From Yoonia sp. BS5-3 (GTDB taxonomy: Bacteria; Pseudomonadota; Alphaproteobacteria; Rhodobacterales; Rhodobacteraceae): DNA of 64,000 bases. Below are positions 37,819 through 49,070 of the stretch, one piece after another (position 1 is the first letter of the stretch; each line of letters starts with the position of its first letter). The translations under genes were made by a program, and so were the position numbers. The stretch lies in assembly GCF_038069655.2 (NCBI RefSeq), contig NZ_CP150951.2, positions 2,258,001-2,322,000 of the forward strand, in the 5' to 3' direction. The notes under the pieces are model-generated. The model saw only the letters and a list, made by a program, of their open reading frames with translations. It did not search any database and was not told the origin of the DNA.

Positions 37819-39393
37819 GTGAAAATCGGGACACCAAAAGAGATATTTGAGGGCGAGGATCGCGTCGCGATGACACCCGCCTCGGCCAAGGATTTGCAAA
37901 AACTAGGCTATGATTGCGTCATCGAAACCGGCGCGGGTGCTGCTGCCGGGTTTTCTGACAAAGCCTATAAAGACGCCGGTGTTTCGGTGGTGAAAACCGC
38001 AGCTGCGCTGTTCAAAGCTGCCGATATCGTGGCCAAGGTCCGCCCGCCTGAAGATGTTGAAGTCAAGCGGCTGCGCGATGGCCAGACGTTGATCTCCTTC
38101 TTCTACCCCGCCCAAAACGCCGAACTGATGGAAGCCGCCAATAAGAAAGGCGCCACCGTCATCGCCATGGACATGGTGCCCCGCATCAGCCGGGCACAGA
38201 AAATGGACGCGCTGTCTTCCATGGCCAATATCGCAGGCTACCGGGCTGTGATTGAGGCGGGAAACAACTTTGGCCGGTTCTTTACTGGTCAGGTCACCGC
38301 CGCCGGGAAAGTCCCGCCCGCCAAAGTGCTGGTTGTGGGCGCCGGGGTCGCCGGTCTTGCAGCTATCGGCACGGCCACATCGCTGGGCGCGATCACCTAT
38401 GCCTTTGACGTGCGGCCCGAAGTGGCCGAACAGGTTGAATCCATGGGCGCTGAGTTTGTCTTCCTCGATTTTGACGAAGAACAACAAGACGGATCGGCGA
38501 CAGGCGGTTATGCGGCTGTGTCATCCCCGGAATTCGCGGCGGCCCAGCTGGCCAAATTCCGCGAAATCGCGCCTGACATGGATATCGTGATCACCACCGC
38601 CTTGATCCCAGGTCGCGACGCGCCTGAGCTTTGGACCAAAGACATGGTTGATGCGATGAAACCCGGTTCCGTGATCATCGACCTTGCGGCAGAGCGTGGC
38701 GGAAACTGCAAACTGACCGTCAAGGACGAAAAGATCGTCACCGACAACGGCGTCACAATCGTGGGCTACACCGACTTCCCAAGCCGAATGGCCGCGCAGT
38801 CGTCCACGCTGTATGCGACAAACATCCGCCACATGATGACCGACCTGACGCCTGAAAAAGACGGCGTGCCGGTCCATGACATGGACGACGATGTGATCCG
38901 AGGGGCCACGGCCACGCATAAAGGTGAAATCACCTTCCCGCCGCCACCGCCCAAGGTCGCGGCGATCGCAGCGGCACCGAAAAAAGAAGCGCCAAAGGAA
39001 CTGACGCCCGAAGAAAAGCGGGCCGAAGAAATCGCGGCCTTCAAACAGCAAACCAAAAACCAAGTCACGCTTTTGGTTGTGGGTGCTGTCTTGCTGCTGG
39101 GCGTCGGGCTCGTCGCACCGGCAAGCTTTATGCAGCATTTCATTGTGTTTGTGCTGTCGGTGTTTGTGGGCTTTCAGGTCATCTGGGGCGTCGCACACAG
39201 CCTGCACACGCCATTGATGGCGGTGACCAACGCGATTTCGTCGATCATCATTCTGGGGGCGCTGACACAAATCGGGTCAGGGTCATTCCTTGTGATCCTT
39301 TTGGCCGCGCTGGCTGTCTTTATGACCGGCATCAACATTTTTGGCGGCTTCCTTGTGACACGGCGTATGCTCGCCATGTTCCAGAAATCTTAA
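37819..39393 (+). CDS. pntA: NAD(P) transhydrogenase subunit alpha
   Basis: 524 residues from a GTG at 37819. N-terminal alanine-dehydrogenase-like NAD(H)-binding domain: MKIGTPKEIFEGEDRVAMTP, then VVGAGVAGLAAIGTATSLGA and DRAAERGGN-like IDLAAERGGNC. A Pro/Ala-rich linker near residue 375 is followed by four membrane segments (TLLVVGAVLLLGVGLVAPAS ...). It is therefore the fused E. coli-like form, not the split PntAA/PntAB form. With PntB it couples proton entry to NADPH formation. pntB follows after 12 bases. Confidence 0.96.
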   Translation: MKIGTPKEIFEGEDRVAMTPASAKDLQKLGYDCVIETGAGAAAGFSDKAYKDAGVSVVKTAAALFKAADIVAKVRPPEDVEVKRLRDGQTLISFFYPAQNAELMEAANKKGATVIAMDMVPRISRAQKMDALSSMANIAGYRAVIEAGNNFGRFFTGQVTAAGKVPPAKVLVVGAGVAGLAAIGTATSLGAITYAFDVRPEVAEQVESMGAEFVFLDFDEEQQDGSATGGYAAVSSPEFAAAQLAKFREIAPDMDIVITTALIPGRDAPELWTKDMVDAMKPGSVIIDLAAERGGNCKLTVKDEKIVTDNGVTIVGYTDFPSRMAAQSSTLYATNIRHMMTDLTPEKDGVPVHDMDDDVIRGATATHKGEITFPPPPPKVAAIAAAPKKEAPKELTPEEKRAEEIAAFKQQTKNQVTLLVVGAVLLLGVGLVAPASFMQHFIVFVLSVFVGFQVIWGVAHSLHTPLMAVTNAISSIIILGALTQIGSGSFLVILLAALAVFMTGINIFGGFLVTRRMLAMFQKS

Positions 39394-39405
39394 AGAGGTA
39401 GGATC

Positions 39406-40839
39406 ATGGAATACGGTTTTACAACAGCGGCTTACGTCGTCGCAGCAGTTCTTTTCATCCTGTCATTGGGTGGGCTCTCCAACCAGGAAAGCGCCAAGCG
39501 CGCGGTCTGGTATGGCATCGCGGGCATGGCTCTGGCCGTCTTTGCGACGCTTGTGGGTCCGGGCTCTGGCCTTTGGCTGTTCTCGATCGTCCTGATCGCA
39601 GGCGGCGGGGTCATTGGTTATCAATTGGCGACCAAAGTGCAGATGACGCAGATGCCCGAATTGGTTGCTGCGATGCACTCTTTGGTTGGTCTGGCAGCGG
39701 TGCTTGTCGGACTGATCGCGCATATCACCATTGGCAACGTCGCTGATCCTAAGCTGCTGTTAGGTGAGCGTTTGGGGGCATTTACCGCCTTGATTGCCGA
39801 CAAATCAGCTATCGAGATCAGCATCCTACGGGTCGAGTTGTTCCTTGGGATTTTCATCGGCGCGATTACGTTCACCGGCTCTGTCGTTGCTTATGGCAAG
39901 TTGGCAGGCAAAGTCGACTCAGCGGCCACCAAGCTTCCTGGTGGCCATATGTTGAACATCGGCGCGGCGGCCGTGTCCCTGATCGCACTGATCTGGTACT
40001 TCAACACCGGCGGGTTCTTCCCGCTGTTCCTGATGACCTTGGCCGCGCTCTTTATCGGGTATCACCTGATCATGGGGATCGGCGGGGCGGATATGCCTGT
40101 CGTTGTCTCCATGCTGAACAGCTATTCCGGCTGGGCGGCGGCGGCCATTGGCTTCAGCCTTGGCAATGATCTGTTGATCGTTGTGGGCGCGCTTGTCGGG
40201 TCCTCGGGCGCGATCCTGTCTTACATCATGTGTAAAGCGATGAACCGGTCGTTCATCAGCGTGATCCTGGGCGGCTTTGGCGGCCCCGCAGGTGAGCAGA
40301 TGGCCGTGGAAGGCGAACAGGTTGCCATTGACGCCGACGGCGTTGCCACAGCCTTGAACGAAGCTGACAGTGTGATCATCATCCCGGGCTACGGGATGGC
40401 CGTGGCACAGGCGCAAACGGCGGTGGCGGAATTGGTGCGTAAACTGCGCGCCAAGGGCAAAAACGTGCGTTTTGCGATCCACCCTGTGGCCGGGCGTCTG
40501 CCCGGGCATATGAACGTGCTGCTGGCGGAAGCCAAAGTGCCCTATGACATCGTGATGGAAATGGACGAGATCAACGAGGACTTCCCTGAAACGGACGTCG
40601 CCATTGTGATTGGGTCCAATGACATCGTGAACCCGGCCGCACAGGACGACCCAAACAGCCCTATCGCGGGGATGCCCGTGCTGGAATGCTGGAAAGCCAA
40701 GCAGGTGTTTGTGTCCAAGCGTGGGCAGGGAACGGGCTATTCAGGCATCGAAAACCCGCTGTTCTTCAAAGACAATACGCGGATGTTCTACGGGGACGCA
40801 AAAGCGTCGCTTGACGCGCTTCTGCCCAAGATCGACTAG
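39406..40839 (+). CDS. pntB: NAD(P) transhydrogenase subunit beta
   Basis: 477 residues. About nine membrane segments ([20 protein letters not shown] includes the conserved His for proton transfer) precede the NADP(H)-binding domain [43 protein letters not shown] and [14 protein letters not shown], ending [25 protein letters not shown] ribosome site precedes the ATG. It closes a two-gene operon, followed by a clear stem-loop terminator. Confidence 0.97.
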   Translation: MEYGFTTAAYVVAAVLFILSLGGLSNQESAKRAVWYGIAGMALAVFATLVGPGSGLWLFSIVLIAGGGVIGYQLATKVQMTQMPELVAAMHSLVGLAAVLVGLIAHITIGNVADPKLLLGERLGAFTALIADKSAIEISILRVELFLGIFIGAITFTGSVVAYGKLAGKVDSAATKLPGGHMLNIGAAAVSLIALIWYFNTGGFFPLFLMTLAALFIGYHLIMGIGGADMPVVVSMLNSYSGWAAAAIGFSLGNDLLIVVGALVGSSGAILSYIMCKAMNRSFISVILGGFGGPAGEQMAVEGEQVAIDADGVATALNEADSVIIIPGYGMAVAQAQTAVAELVRKLRAKGKNVRFAIHPVAGRLPGHMNVLLAEAKVPYDIVMEMDEINEDFPETDVAIVIGSNDIVNPAAQDDPNSPIAGMPVLECWKAKQVFVSKRGQGTGYSGIENPLFFKDNTRMFYGDAKASLDALLPKID

Positions 40840-40843
40840 AACC

Positions 40844-40880
40844 AAAAGGGGTGCCGCGACATATCTCGCGGCACCCTTTT
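40844..40880. terminator. bidirectional Rho-independent terminator
   Basis: Stem gtgccgcga / tcgcggcac, extended by aaaaggg / cctttt on either side with one unpaired G, loop catatc. T-runs occur in both directions. It serves the convergent pntB and histidine kinase genes. Confidence 0.8.
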
Positions 40881-42750
40881 ACTCCATGCAAGATGGCTGC
40901 AAAGTCCGCAGTGCCTGCTCCAGTTGCTCGCGGCTAAATGGCTTGGCCAGCAAGGTGCCCTGATGCGGCTCTAACCCCAATGACGCCAATTCTGAATGAA
41001 AGCCCGAGATCATCAGGATGCGCATCTGCGGACGGGTTTTGGCCATTTCACGGGCAAAGCCGCTGCCCCATTGACCACCCGGCAGCACAATATCGGTGAT
41101 AAGAATATCCGGGTTTTCATCCGCCAAAACCTTGCGGGCACTCTCGACACTTTCCACTGCCGTGACGGCATAGCCCAGTGACTGAAGAATGCCCAAAAGG
41201 GTGCGCATGACCACCTGATTGTCCTCGATCAGCAGAATGCTTTGGGTTTCGGGGGCGGGGCCTTCCGGGGCCGGGGCATCATCGGGCGTATCAGGCATTT
41301 CGTATGAGCGGGGCAGATCCAGCCGGACGCAGACACCGCCGCTTGCCGCATGTTCGATAGACATGTCGCCACCGGATTGTTTGACAAAACCGTAAACCAT
41401 CGACAGGCCCAACCCGCTGCCTGCGCCAAACTCCTTTGTGGTGAAAAACGGCTCAATCGCGCGTTCGCGCACATGTTCGGGCATGCCCGTCCCGGTGTCG
41501 CAAAAACTGACGCGCACGAAATCGGACTCAGCGGCCAAATTGCGTGTTGAAATGGTGATCGTGCCCGCCTGGGGCATCGCATCGCGGGCATTGGTGCCAA
41601 GGTTCAGCAAGGCATTGCTCAGCAAATGCGGGTCAATTCGGATCGGCCATGGGGTGCCTTCGAATTGGGTCTCAACGGTGATGTCTTCGCGCAGGCTGCG
41701 ACGCAGCAGGGCGGCCGTTTCCGAGATCGCCTGGCGGGTGTTCACAGGGGCGGGGGCAAGGGTCTGTTTGCGGGCAAAGGCCAGCAACTGGCGGACCAAT
41801 GCAGCCCCACTGTCAGCCGATTGAATGATCGGGTCGATCAGGTCGGATTGGGCGTCATTCTCAAGCTTGAGCAATTCGGCATTGCCGCGCACGGCGGTCA
41901 GCAGGTTGTTGAAATCATGGGCAATCCCGGCGGTCAGCTGGCCAATGGCCTCCATCTTTTGGGTCTGTAGCATACGCTTTTCAGCAAGCTGGCGCTCGGT
42001 GCGGACCTCTTCGCGGGCCTGCTCTAGCATTTCGCCCATATGATCATTGCGGCGATCCAGCAGCTTGCGCAGCCGAAATTCCGAAACAAAGATCCGTTCG
42101 TGACGCGCGATGCTACGATAGATGATCAGGGCAAAGGTGGCCGATACAAGAGCATAGCCCCAAAAAGCGGGCTCAGCCGTCCGGCTGAACCCGGCCAGTG
42201 ATCCCACGACGACAGTGCCGCAAAACGCATAGGCCGCAGCCGGGATTGGATAAAGGGTGATCGCGCCGCCCGCGACCATGCCTGCGGCCATGGCACATAG
42301 AAAAGCCTGCGCAAGCCCCTCAAGATGGGGTAACATCACAAGGCCGGGATAGGCCCAGAGTGCACCCAGCAGCGCGGCCTGGATCACCGCGCGGCGATGC
42401 ACGCGTTGGGACAAGACCTTGGGAAAGGGTTTGTTGCGTCTGCGATAGATCTGAAACAGGAAATAACAGGCATTCGTGCCAACAATGATCGCCCAGATAT
42501 AGGCATCAAGGCGTGACTGATCCTCAAGGTGTAATACGAGCGGAATGGAAAACGCGTTGAGCAAATTTGCGATCATCATCGGGGGTGTCAGACGTGAGAC
42601 GGCGAAGGCACGGCGGGCCATCACCTCGCCCTCGGTCGGGTCGATTGCAGGCCGCGCTGAGGCGCGGTTGTTTCGCAAAACGTAGGTAATCAGATTGGAC
42701 AGTCTGGAATGCATCTCGATCACACTACAAAGCCACTGGTCGGCATTCAT
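40879..42750 (-). CDS. membrane hybrid histidine kinase with receiver domain
   Basis: 623 residues. The first 220 hold about six membrane segments without an obvious periplasmic sensor domain. A coiled coil ([20 protein letters not shown]) leads to the HisKA helix with the phosphorylated His278 in [14 protein letters not shown]. The HATPase domain follows (N box [15 protein letters not shown]1 DTGTGMP, G2 [18 protein letters not shown]), and a C-terminal receiver has its Asp in [12 protein letters not shown] and Lys in LLAKPFSRE. The HDFNN class often works with no separate DNA-binding partner, and none is adjacent. It is convergent with pntB and divergent from the PLD gene. Confidence 0.92.
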   Translation of the reverse strand: MNADQWLCSVIEMHSRLSNLITYVLRNNRASARPAIDPTEGEVMARRAFAVSRLTPPMMIANLLNAFSIPLVLHLEDQSRLDAYIWAIIVGTNACYFLFQIYRRRNKPFPKVLSQRVHRRAVIQAALLGALWAYPGLVMLPHLEGLAQAFLCAMAAGMVAGGAITLYPIPAAAYAFCGTVVVGSLAGFSRTAEPAFWGYALVSATFALIIYRSIARHERIFVSEFRLRKLLDRRNDHMGEMLEQAREEVRTERQLAEKRMLQTQKMEAIGQLTAGIAHDFNNLLTAVRGNAELLKLENDAQSDLIDPIIQSADSGAALVRQLLAFARKQTLAPAPVNTRQAISETAALLRRSLREDITVETQFEGTPWPIRIDPHLLSNALLNLGTNARDAMPQAGTITISTRNLAAESDFVRVSFCDTGTGMPEHVRERAIEPFFTTKEFGAGSGLGLSMVYGFVKQSGGDMSIEHAASGGVCVRLDLPRSYEMPDTPDDAPAPEGPAPETQSILLIEDNQVVMRTLLGILQSLGYAVTAVESVESARKVLADENPDILITDIVLPGGQWGSGFAREMAKTRPQMRILMISGFHSELASLGLEPHQGTLLAKPFSREQLEQALRTLQPSCME

Positions 42751-42930
42751 CTAAGGCGGTCGTGACGCTAGCATGGTTCGCGTAAATGTAGCAACCGAAA
42801 CTATGTTTCACGCCTTAAAATAAAGCGCATGGCGGGAACGGTGACGCCGCAGGGGCAACGGATGGCTTGCCAGAATCATGCGGCAATGCGAGCCTCTCAA
42901 CTATTGATTGAATTTATTCAGAGGTGACAC

Positions 42931-43995
42931 ATGCCCGTCCAAGCAGGTGCGATTACGCTTTTCATGGGGCCCGATACGGTCGGGGCCCCCGACAGTCTTG
43001 AGGCCCCGATCATCGATTTCATCGGGGCCGCGCAGTCCGAACTTTTGGTTTCGGTGCAAGAGCTCGACCACCGGCCCATTGCCGAAGCCTTGATCGCGGC
43101 ACGCAGGCGCGGGGTCCGCATCCAGGTCATCCTGGAACAAGACTACCTGCGCGAGGCCAAAACGCCTGCTGACGATGGGCTTGGCACCCAAGAGATTAAC
43201 CGCGAGCTGCTGACGCGCATCCTGCGGGTCGGGGTGGACGCCAAGGCGGATTATAACCCTAACATCTTCCACCAGAAATTCATCGTGCGGGATCGGTCGG
43301 CGACGCTGACAGGCTCAACCAATTTCACCACAACCGGGGTGACCAAGAACCTGAACCATTTGGCGATTATCGATGACATCGAGGTCGCCCGCGAATATGC
43401 CCGCGAATTCCGGCAGATGCGCAAGGGAATATTTGGGAAACGTAGCTTAGAGACGCCGCGCAAACCGCTTGAAAATCACTTCGTCAGCGGGATCCGGATC
43501 AAACCGCTTTTCGCGCCGGATCATGCGCCAGAAATGGAATTCATCAAACAGATGATCAAGGCCGAAACCCGGATCGACTTTGCAGCCTTCACCTTTGCGC
43601 AGTCGTCAGGGATTGACGACGCCTTGGTGAACGCGCGGCAAAAGGGGCTACAGGTGACAGGGGTGCTGGACCGGAGGCAGGCGAACCAATCATGGGCGGC
43701 CAAACATACGTTGCAGGCGGGGGATGTGACCCTGCACCGGAACAGGACCGGGACAGGGGTGCGCAAGGTGCATCACAAGCTGATGGTCATTGATGACCAG
43801 CTGACGATCATCGGCAGCTTCAATTACACCGGGCCTGCGAACCTGCTGAACGACGAAAACATCATCGTTTTTGGTGATCTTGATCTGCCCGATGGCCAAG
43901 CGCGCGATGATCAGGCCCGCCTGGCGCTTTATGCTCGGGCCGAAATCGACCGGATCATCACGCACCAGGGCGAGCCCATTCCGCTACCTGATTAG
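42931..43995 (+). CDS. phospholipase D-like domain protein
   Basis: 354 residues with two HKD half-sites: FHQKFIVRD ... TGSTNFT near residues 112-134 and VHHKLMVID ... IGSFNYTG near residues 275-297. Two HKD motifs make one complete active site. No signal peptide is visible, so a cytoplasmic phosphodiesterase or nuclease-like role (as in some defence or repair PLD proteins) is as likely as lipid hydrolysis. A GAGGTG ribosome site lies 8 bases before the ATG. Its end overlaps the convergent hydrolase gene by 4 bases. Confidence 0.88.
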   Translation: MPVQAGAITLFMGPDTVGAPDSLEAPIIDFIGAAQSELLVSVQELDHRPIAEALIAARRRGVRIQVILEQDYLREAKTPADDGLGTQEINRELLTRILRVGVDAKADYNPNIFHQKFIVRDRSATLTGSTNFTTTGVTKNLNHLAIIDDIEVAREYAREFRQMRKGIFGKRSLETPRKPLENHFVSGIRIKPLFAPDHAPEMEFIKQMIKAETRIDFAAFTFAQSSGIDDALVNARQKGLQVTGVLDRRQANQSWAAKHTLQAGDVTLHRNRTGTGVRKVHHKLMVIDDQLTIIGSFNYTGPANLLNDENIIVFGDLDLPDGQARDDQARLALYARAEIDRIITHQGEPIPLPD

Positions 43996-44906
43996 GTCAG
44001 ATAGGTGTTGAACCAGCCAATGGTGCGTTCCCATGCCAGATCAGCCATCGCTTCGTCATAGCGCGGTGTGCTGTCATTGTGGAAACCGTGGTTGGCATCG
44101 GGGTAGATGTGCTCTTCAAAGACCTTGTCGTTCGCCTCAAGTGCTGCGCGATAGGCCGGTGCACCTTCGTTGATGCGCTCGTCCAGCTCACCATATTGCA
44201 GCATCAGTGGCGCCTGGATCTTTGGCACATCCTCGACGGAGGCTTGACGGCCATAAAACGGCACTGACGCACCCATTTCCGGATAGGCCACAGCCAGCGC
44301 ATTACAGACACCGCCGCCATAGCAGAAGCCTACTGCGCCCACTTTGCCGGTGCTGTCGTCACGTTCCATCAGATGTTCAAAGCCTGCAAAGAAGTCATTC
44401 ATCAACTTCTCACCATCCACGGTGCGCTGCAGATCACGGCCTTCGGCGTCATTGCCGGGGTAACCACCCACAGAGGTCAACCCATCGGGGGCCAATGCCA
44501 TAAAGCCAGCCTTGGCAACGCGCCGGGCCACATCTTCGATGTAGGGGTTCAGACCACGGTTCTCATGAATGACCAAAACGGCAGGCAGGGGGCCTGTTGC
44601 ATTGGCTGGTTTGACCAGATAGCCGCGCACTTCACCGTGGCCATTGGGCGATGGGTACATGATGTATTCAGGTACGATATCAGGGTCGTTGAACGAAACC
44701 TGCTCGGCCATGGCGTAGTTGGGGCTGAGCATATTGAGCAGGGCCATAGCGGTCACACCGCCAACGGCGAATTTGCCGGCCTTGTCCAGAAACTCGCGCT
44801 TGGTGATTTTCCCGTGGGCATAGAAATCATACAGATCAAGAAGTTCCTGATCAAAGTCCTTTGCCGTCATACGGGCCTTAGGGGCTTTGGGTGTCATGTG
44901 GTTCAT
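43992..44906 (-). CDS. dienelactone hydrolase family protein
   Basis: 304 residues. The alpha/beta hydrolase has a cysteine nucleophile in [11 protein letters not shown], Asp in YGELDERI (region) and His in [11 protein letters not shown], the DLH triad pattern. The first 65 residues form a preface common in the YghX-like group: a helical stretch ([20 protein letters not shown]) then a hydrophobic, possibly exporting or anchoring segment ([15 protein letters not shown] ... AMAEQV). The substrate is not known. A twin-arginine motif is not convincing. It is convergent with the PLD gene. Confidence 0.88.
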   Translation of the reverse strand: MNHMTPKAPKARMTAKDFDQELLDLYDFYAHGKITKREFLDKAGKFAVGGVTAMALLNMLSPNYAMAEQVSFNDPDIVPEYIMYPSPNGHGEVRGYLVKPANATGPLPAVLVIHENRGLNPYIEDVARRVAKAGFMALAPDGLTSVGGYPGNDAEGRDLQRTVDGEKLMNDFFAGFEHLMERDDSTGKVGAVGFCYGGGVCNALAVAYPEMGASVPFYGRQASVEDVPKIQAPLMLQYGELDERINEGAPAYRAALEANDKVFEEHIYPDANHGFHNDSTPRYDEAMADLAWERTIGWFNTYLT

Positions 44907-45020
44907 ACTGGATCTCCCGTTGTTAGGGCCGATCCGATGTCAGCCCTCGGTTGTTGTAGAAGTCAGCCTGTAACAGGCGCAAATCACAAAACAATGAGGG
45001 CGGGGCAAAGGCTGTGCGCC

Positions 45021-45980
45021 TTAAACCCCTCGGATACGTGGATCAAGCGCGTCCCGTAGGCCATCGCCAATATAATTCACGGCCAGAACCGTCAGCGAAA
45101 TGGCCATACCGGGCCACAAAACACGCTCAGGGAAGGCGGTCATGCGGTCAACGCTGTCAAACAGGATCTTACCCCATGTGGGGAAGTCTGAAGGAAAACC
45201 AAGACCAAGGAAAGACAGGGCGCTTTCGGTGATGATCGCGGTGGCCAGACCCAAGGTGGCCGAAACCATGATGGGTGACAGCACATTCGGCAACACGTGC
45301 CGGGTGATCATCTTGCTTGGGGGGGTGCCGATGGACCGAGCAGCCAGTACAAACTCGCGCTCTTTCAGGGCCATCACATCGCCCCGAACGATCCGGGCAG
45401 TCTGCATCCATGATGTGATGCCGATACCGACGACGATCAGTATGAAAATCCCGTTTTCGGGGCCAAAGGCCGCGCGCAGCGGATCCCGGAACAGCAGCAT
45501 CATGACCAGCAAGAGCGGCAATAGCGGAAGCGCGAGAACCAGATCGGTAAAGCGCATCAACGCCCAATCAAGCCTGCGAAAATATCCCGAAAGTACGCCA
45601 ACCAATGTGCCGATCACGATCGCAAGGACCATGGCGGTCCAGCCAACAGCCAGACTGATCCGGCCGCCCTGCATCATATTGGCCATGATATCGCGGCCCA
45701 GATGGTCGGTGCCCATGGGGCGGGCCCAGCTTGTTTTGGCATCGGCATCCCAGATCGCCGTATAGATCGGGCGGACATCCTTGTTGCGAACATCCAGCTT
45801 GCCCGGGTCAACATCCCACAGCAGCGGGCCAACCAGACAAAAGAGGGTAATGAAGACCAAAAAGATCAGGCCAGCCATCGCGCCTTTATGGCTGCTGAAT
45901 TGCTCCCAGACGTCCCACCACTGGCTGCGCGGCTTCTCTTCGCCCTCGGGTGCGGTTTTTGAAAGGCTCACATCAGTCAT
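45021..45980 (-). CDS. peptide-type ABC transporter permease (DppC type)
   Basis: 319 residues from the ATG at 45980 (MTDVSLSKTAPEGEEKPRSQ). An N-terminal OppC segment (FSSHKGAMAGLIFLVFITLF) is followed by the BPD permease fold with the coupling loop EREFVLAARSIGTPPSKMIT and MGTDHLGRDIMANMMQG. It imports peptides or related compounds with the DppB-type partner, whose stop overlaps its start by 8 bases. A longer reading to 46022 lies inside the partner gene. Confidence 0.92.
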   Translation of the reverse strand: MTDVSLSKTAPEGEEKPRSQWWDVWEQFSSHKGAMAGLIFLVFITLFCLVGPLLWDVDPGKLDVRNKDVRPIYTAIWDADAKTSWARPMGTDHLGRDIMANMMQGGRISLAVGWTAMVLAIVIGTLVGVLSGYFRRLDWALMRFTDLVLALPLLPLLLVMMLLFRDPLRAAFGPENGIFILIVVGIGITSWMQTARIVRGDVMALKEREFVLAARSIGTPPSKMITRHVLPNVLSPIMVSATLGLATAIITESALSFLGLGFPSDFPTWGKILFDSVDRMTAFPERVLWPGMAISLTVLAVNYIGDGLRDALDPRIRGV

Positions 45981-46980
45981 AGCGAATTCTCGGGTCAAGG
46001 ACGCCGTAAAGGACGTCGGCAATCAGGTTCATCAGGACGATCAGAACCGCCAGCAGGAAGGTGATGGTCATGACCATCGGAATGTCTGAGCCTTGCAAGG
46101 CGATGATCAAAAGCTGGCCCAGACCGTTCACCTTGAACACCTGTTCGGTGATGATCGCGCCGCCAAAGATTGATGGGATACCCAAGGCGATGACGGTGAT
46201 GACGGGGATCATTGAGTTGCGGAAGACGTGGCGCATGACGACAACACTTTCAGACATGCCCTTGGCGCGGGCCGTGCGGACATAGTCTTGACCCAGATTA
46301 TCCAGCATCGAGGCGCGCATGTAGCGGCTGACTTGTGCCGTTGTTTGCAGGGCCAGGACCATGACGGGCATGATCATCTGGCGCAGCTGGAATTTGAAGG
46401 TTTCCCAGTCAACAACTTCGTGGGTGGTATCATATATCGAGGGCAACCAGCCCAGCTGGACCGAGAAGATCACGATCACCAAAACACCCGAAAAGAAGGG
46501 TGGGACGGAAAAGCCGATCATGCTGACAAAGGTGCCCGCCTGATCAAAGACAGAATACTGCTTATAGGCACTGATAATGCCGATGGGCAGAGCGATTGCG
46601 ACGCCAACAACATAAGACATGCCAACCACCCAAAGGGTCTGGGGCAAACGCTCGGCGATGGTGTCAAAGACGGGGCTGCGGGATTGAAAGCTGATGATGC
46701 GCTGGGCGCCATCGGCAAAGTTGGTGCCAAAGATGCCGTCGATCCAATATTGGGGCTCAACGATAAAGAACTGATACAGCCACAGATAAAAGCGGACATA
46801 CCACGGCTCGCCCAGGCCAAGGGCTTCGCGCATGCGTTGCTTGACGTCATCGGGGATGGTCAGGGGCATCTGACCCATCGGATCGCCGGGGGCGAGCTCA
46901 AGCAAAAGGAAAATCACCAAAGCGATAAACAAAAGCGTCGGGATCGATAGGACCAATCTACGGATCGTGTAGTTCAGCAT
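45973..46980 (-). CDS. peptide-type ABC transporter permease (DppB type)
   Basis: 335 residues, six membrane segments. DppB features: IPTLLFIALVIFLLLELAPG at the N-terminus, then DYVRTARAKGMSESVVVMRH (coupling helix) and a C-terminal VLDPRIRYD. A large periplasmic insertion near residues 75-125 (VEPQYWIDGIFGTNF) is typical of the group. It lies between the binding-protein gene upstream and the DppC-type gene downstream. Confidence 0.93.
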   Translation of the reverse strand: MLNYTIRRLVLSIPTLLFIALVIFLLLELAPGDPMGQMPLTIPDDVKQRMREALGLGEPWYVRFYLWLYQFFIVEPQYWIDGIFGTNFADGAQRIISFQSRSPVFDTIAERLPQTLWVVGMSYVVGVAIALPIGIISAYKQYSVFDQAGTFVSMIGFSVPPFFSGVLVIVIFSVQLGWLPSIYDTTHEVVDWETFKFQLRQMIMPVMVLALQTTAQVSRYMRASMLDNLGQDYVRTARAKGMSESVVVMRHVFRNSMIPVITVIALGIPSIFGGAIITEQVFKVNGLGQLLIIALQGSDIPMVMTITFLLAVLIVLMNLIADVLYGVLDPRIRYD

Positions 46981-47024
46981 AAAAGGGGGCGCCTCAGTTC
47001 ATCGTTTCATAAAGAGGGGAAGAG

Positions 47025-47050
47025 GCGGGGCGCAGCAATGTGCGCCCCGC
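47025..47050 (-). promoter_or_regulatory. stem-loop between binding-protein and permease genes
   Basis: A 10-bp perfect GC-rich stem (gcggggcgca / tgcgccccgc), loop of 6, no T-run on the minus strand. It probably protects the upstream mRNA or partly terminates, giving more binding protein than permease. Confidence 0.55.
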
Positions 47051-47067
47051 GAAAAGGAATAGCCGAA

Positions 47068-48792
47068 TTAACGGTTATCGCCAGTCCGGTACCAGTCAGC
47101 TGCATTCCACAGCTCGCTGTCCCAAACGTTCAGGTCAACACCGCCCAGGCTGGTGGCATGGGCCGACAGACGACCGCGGTGTACCAGTGGGATCATGCCG
47201 CCTTTTTCAACCATGATGTCGTTCAATTGACGGGCAATCGAAGCACGTTCATCGGCATCGGCGGTTGTGGTCAGCTGCGCATGAAGGGCGTCAAACTCTT
47301 CATCACAGAAGCGGCTGATATTCTCACCTTGCCACTGCGATGCAGGGCTTGGGGCCTTGTCGCACAGACCGTTGGCCAGATAGGCTTGCGGGTCGGTGCC
47401 GTTGAATGTGTTGGCGTACATTTCAACATCGGCATAGAACTTCTGGAAGGTGTCAGGCGAACCTGGGTCGCCACCAAAGAAGACAGACGCATCGATATTG
47501 CGCAGCTCGGCCTCGATGCCGATCTCTGACCACCACTCTTTGATCAGGGCTTGGAAATCCTGACGGACAGCATTGGTGGATGTCTGATAAAGGATTTCCA
47601 TTGGAACCCCATCAGGTGTTTCGCGGATACCGTCGCCATTGGTGTCGGCATAGCCTGCTTCATCCAGCATGGCGTTCGCAGCTGCGATATCTTGGGTGTC
47701 GCATGAGAAAGTATCGGAATTCACCGCCGCAGGGGCAGGGACCCAGTTACAGGTAACCTTACCAGCTTGGCCATAGCCCAGCTCAACCAGCAATGGACGG
47801 TCGATGGCCAGCGACATGGCTTTGTAAACGGCAGGATCGCCCAGGAATGGGTGCGGGCCAACAACGGAACGCTCATCAGGGCCAAGTGCCGGATCAGGGT
47901 TCGTTTGGTTCAGCATGATGCGCTCAACCAGCGGGCCGAAACCAGCGACCGGGGTGCCCAAACCACCCTCTTGCATGGATGCAATCACATCGGGGGCAAG
48001 CTGCAGGTTCCAGGCATAGTCAAATTCACCTGTCTCCATGACCGAGCGGCCAGCTGCTGTCGCATCGCCGCCACCTTTGAAGGTCACAGATGCAAAGGCG
48101 GGTTTGCCTTCCACGCGGTAGTTTTCATTGGCTACCAGCTGGATGACGTCATTTGTGCGGAATTCGGTCACGACAAATGGACCAGTGCCGATGGGGCCAA
48201 AGTTCTCATCTGTACATTCAGGGGCGCTGGCACCGACGCATTCAGCAAATTGGGCCGCCTGCAGGATCGGGCTCTCACCGCCGACAAAGGGGCCGTATGG
48301 GAACGGGGTCGGCGCTGCAAAGTTCACCACAACGGTCAAATCATCAGGTGTATCAACCGATGAAACGCCTTCGAATTTGGTCAGCTGGGCACAACCAGAT
48401 TCGGGGTGGGTGCAGTATTCATATGTGAATTTCACATCAGCTGATGTGAACGGCGTGCCGTCAGACCATTGGACACCTTCCGAGATTTTCCATGTGATGG
48501 ACATCAGGTCTTCGGACACGCCGCCATTTGCGACAGTCGGGACTTCGTCAACCAGCCAAGGGATCAGTTCGCCTTGTGGGTTGTAGCGGGCCAAAGGCTC
48601 AATCACCAGCGACGCAGCTTCGATATCTTTGGTGCCGCCTGACAGGAACGGGTTCAGGATCGATGGGGCTTGCCAATAAATGATTTTGACTTCGCCATCG
48701 CGGCCACGCTCGCCTTCATGCGCGTCGGCAAACGCGACAGTGGCCAGCGACGTGCCAGCAACAGCGCCCAGAAGGGCTGTTTTGAGTTTCAT
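47068..48792 (-). CDS. peptide-type ABC transporter substrate-binding protein
   Basis: 574 residues, SBP family 5. Signal peptide 1-22 (SLATVAFADAHE). Family motifs: PLARYNPQGELIPWLVDEVP, WKISEGVQWSDGTPFTSADV, the NQTNPD...HPFLGDPAVYKAMSLAIDR block near residue 280 and a typical C-terminal MIPLVHRG. It captures a peptide or similar ligand in the periplasm. It is the first gene of the minus-strand unit; the 278-base spacer to the divergent ATPase gene carries both promoters. I see no further gene in that spacer. Confidence 0.93.
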   Translation of the reverse strand: MKLKTALLGAVAGTSLATVAFADAHEGERGRDGEVKIIYWQAPSILNPFLSGGTKDIEAASLVIEPLARYNPQGELIPWLVDEVPTVANGGVSEDLMSITWKISEGVQWSDGTPFTSADVKFTYEYCTHPESGCAQLTKFEGVSSVDTPDDLTVVVNFAAPTPFPYGPFVGGESPILQAAQFAECVGASAPECTDENFGPIGTGPFVVTEFRTNDVIQLVANENYRVEGKPAFASVTFKGGGDATAAGRSVMETGEFDYAWNLQLAPDVIASMQEGGLGTPVAGFGPLVERIMLNQTNPDPALGPDERSVVGPHPFLGDPAVYKAMSLAIDRPLLVELGYGQAGKVTCNWVPAPAAVNSDTFSCDTQDIAAANAMLDEAGYADTNGDGIRETPDGVPMEILYQTSTNAVRQDFQALIKEWWSEIGIEAELRNIDASVFFGGDPGSPDTFQKFYADVEMYANTFNGTDPQAYLANGLCDKAPSPASQWQGENISRFCDEEFDALHAQLTTTADADERASIARQLNDIMVEKGGMIPLVHRGRLSAHATSLGGVDLNVWDSELWNAADWYRTGDNR

Positions 48793-49070
48793 ACTTTCTC
48801 TCCTTGTTGATTCTTCATCAAAGCAACTTTTTGCCCGACGGCCCCGCGTTTGGCGGATGCAGATTTATGAGTGCTGTATGCAAACGACCAAAAGTCGAAG
48901 CCAGCATAGCGAAGATAGAAGCGATGATTTTGTGCGATTGCAAGGGGTAAACTGCGTTGGATTTGAGCAGGTTGCACGCAATATGGGCAGTTGATTACAG
49001 AATCGCCGTTTGACACCGCGCTGCGCAAGGGCCAGCGTAGGAACAAATCATCACGATCCCCGGACACATC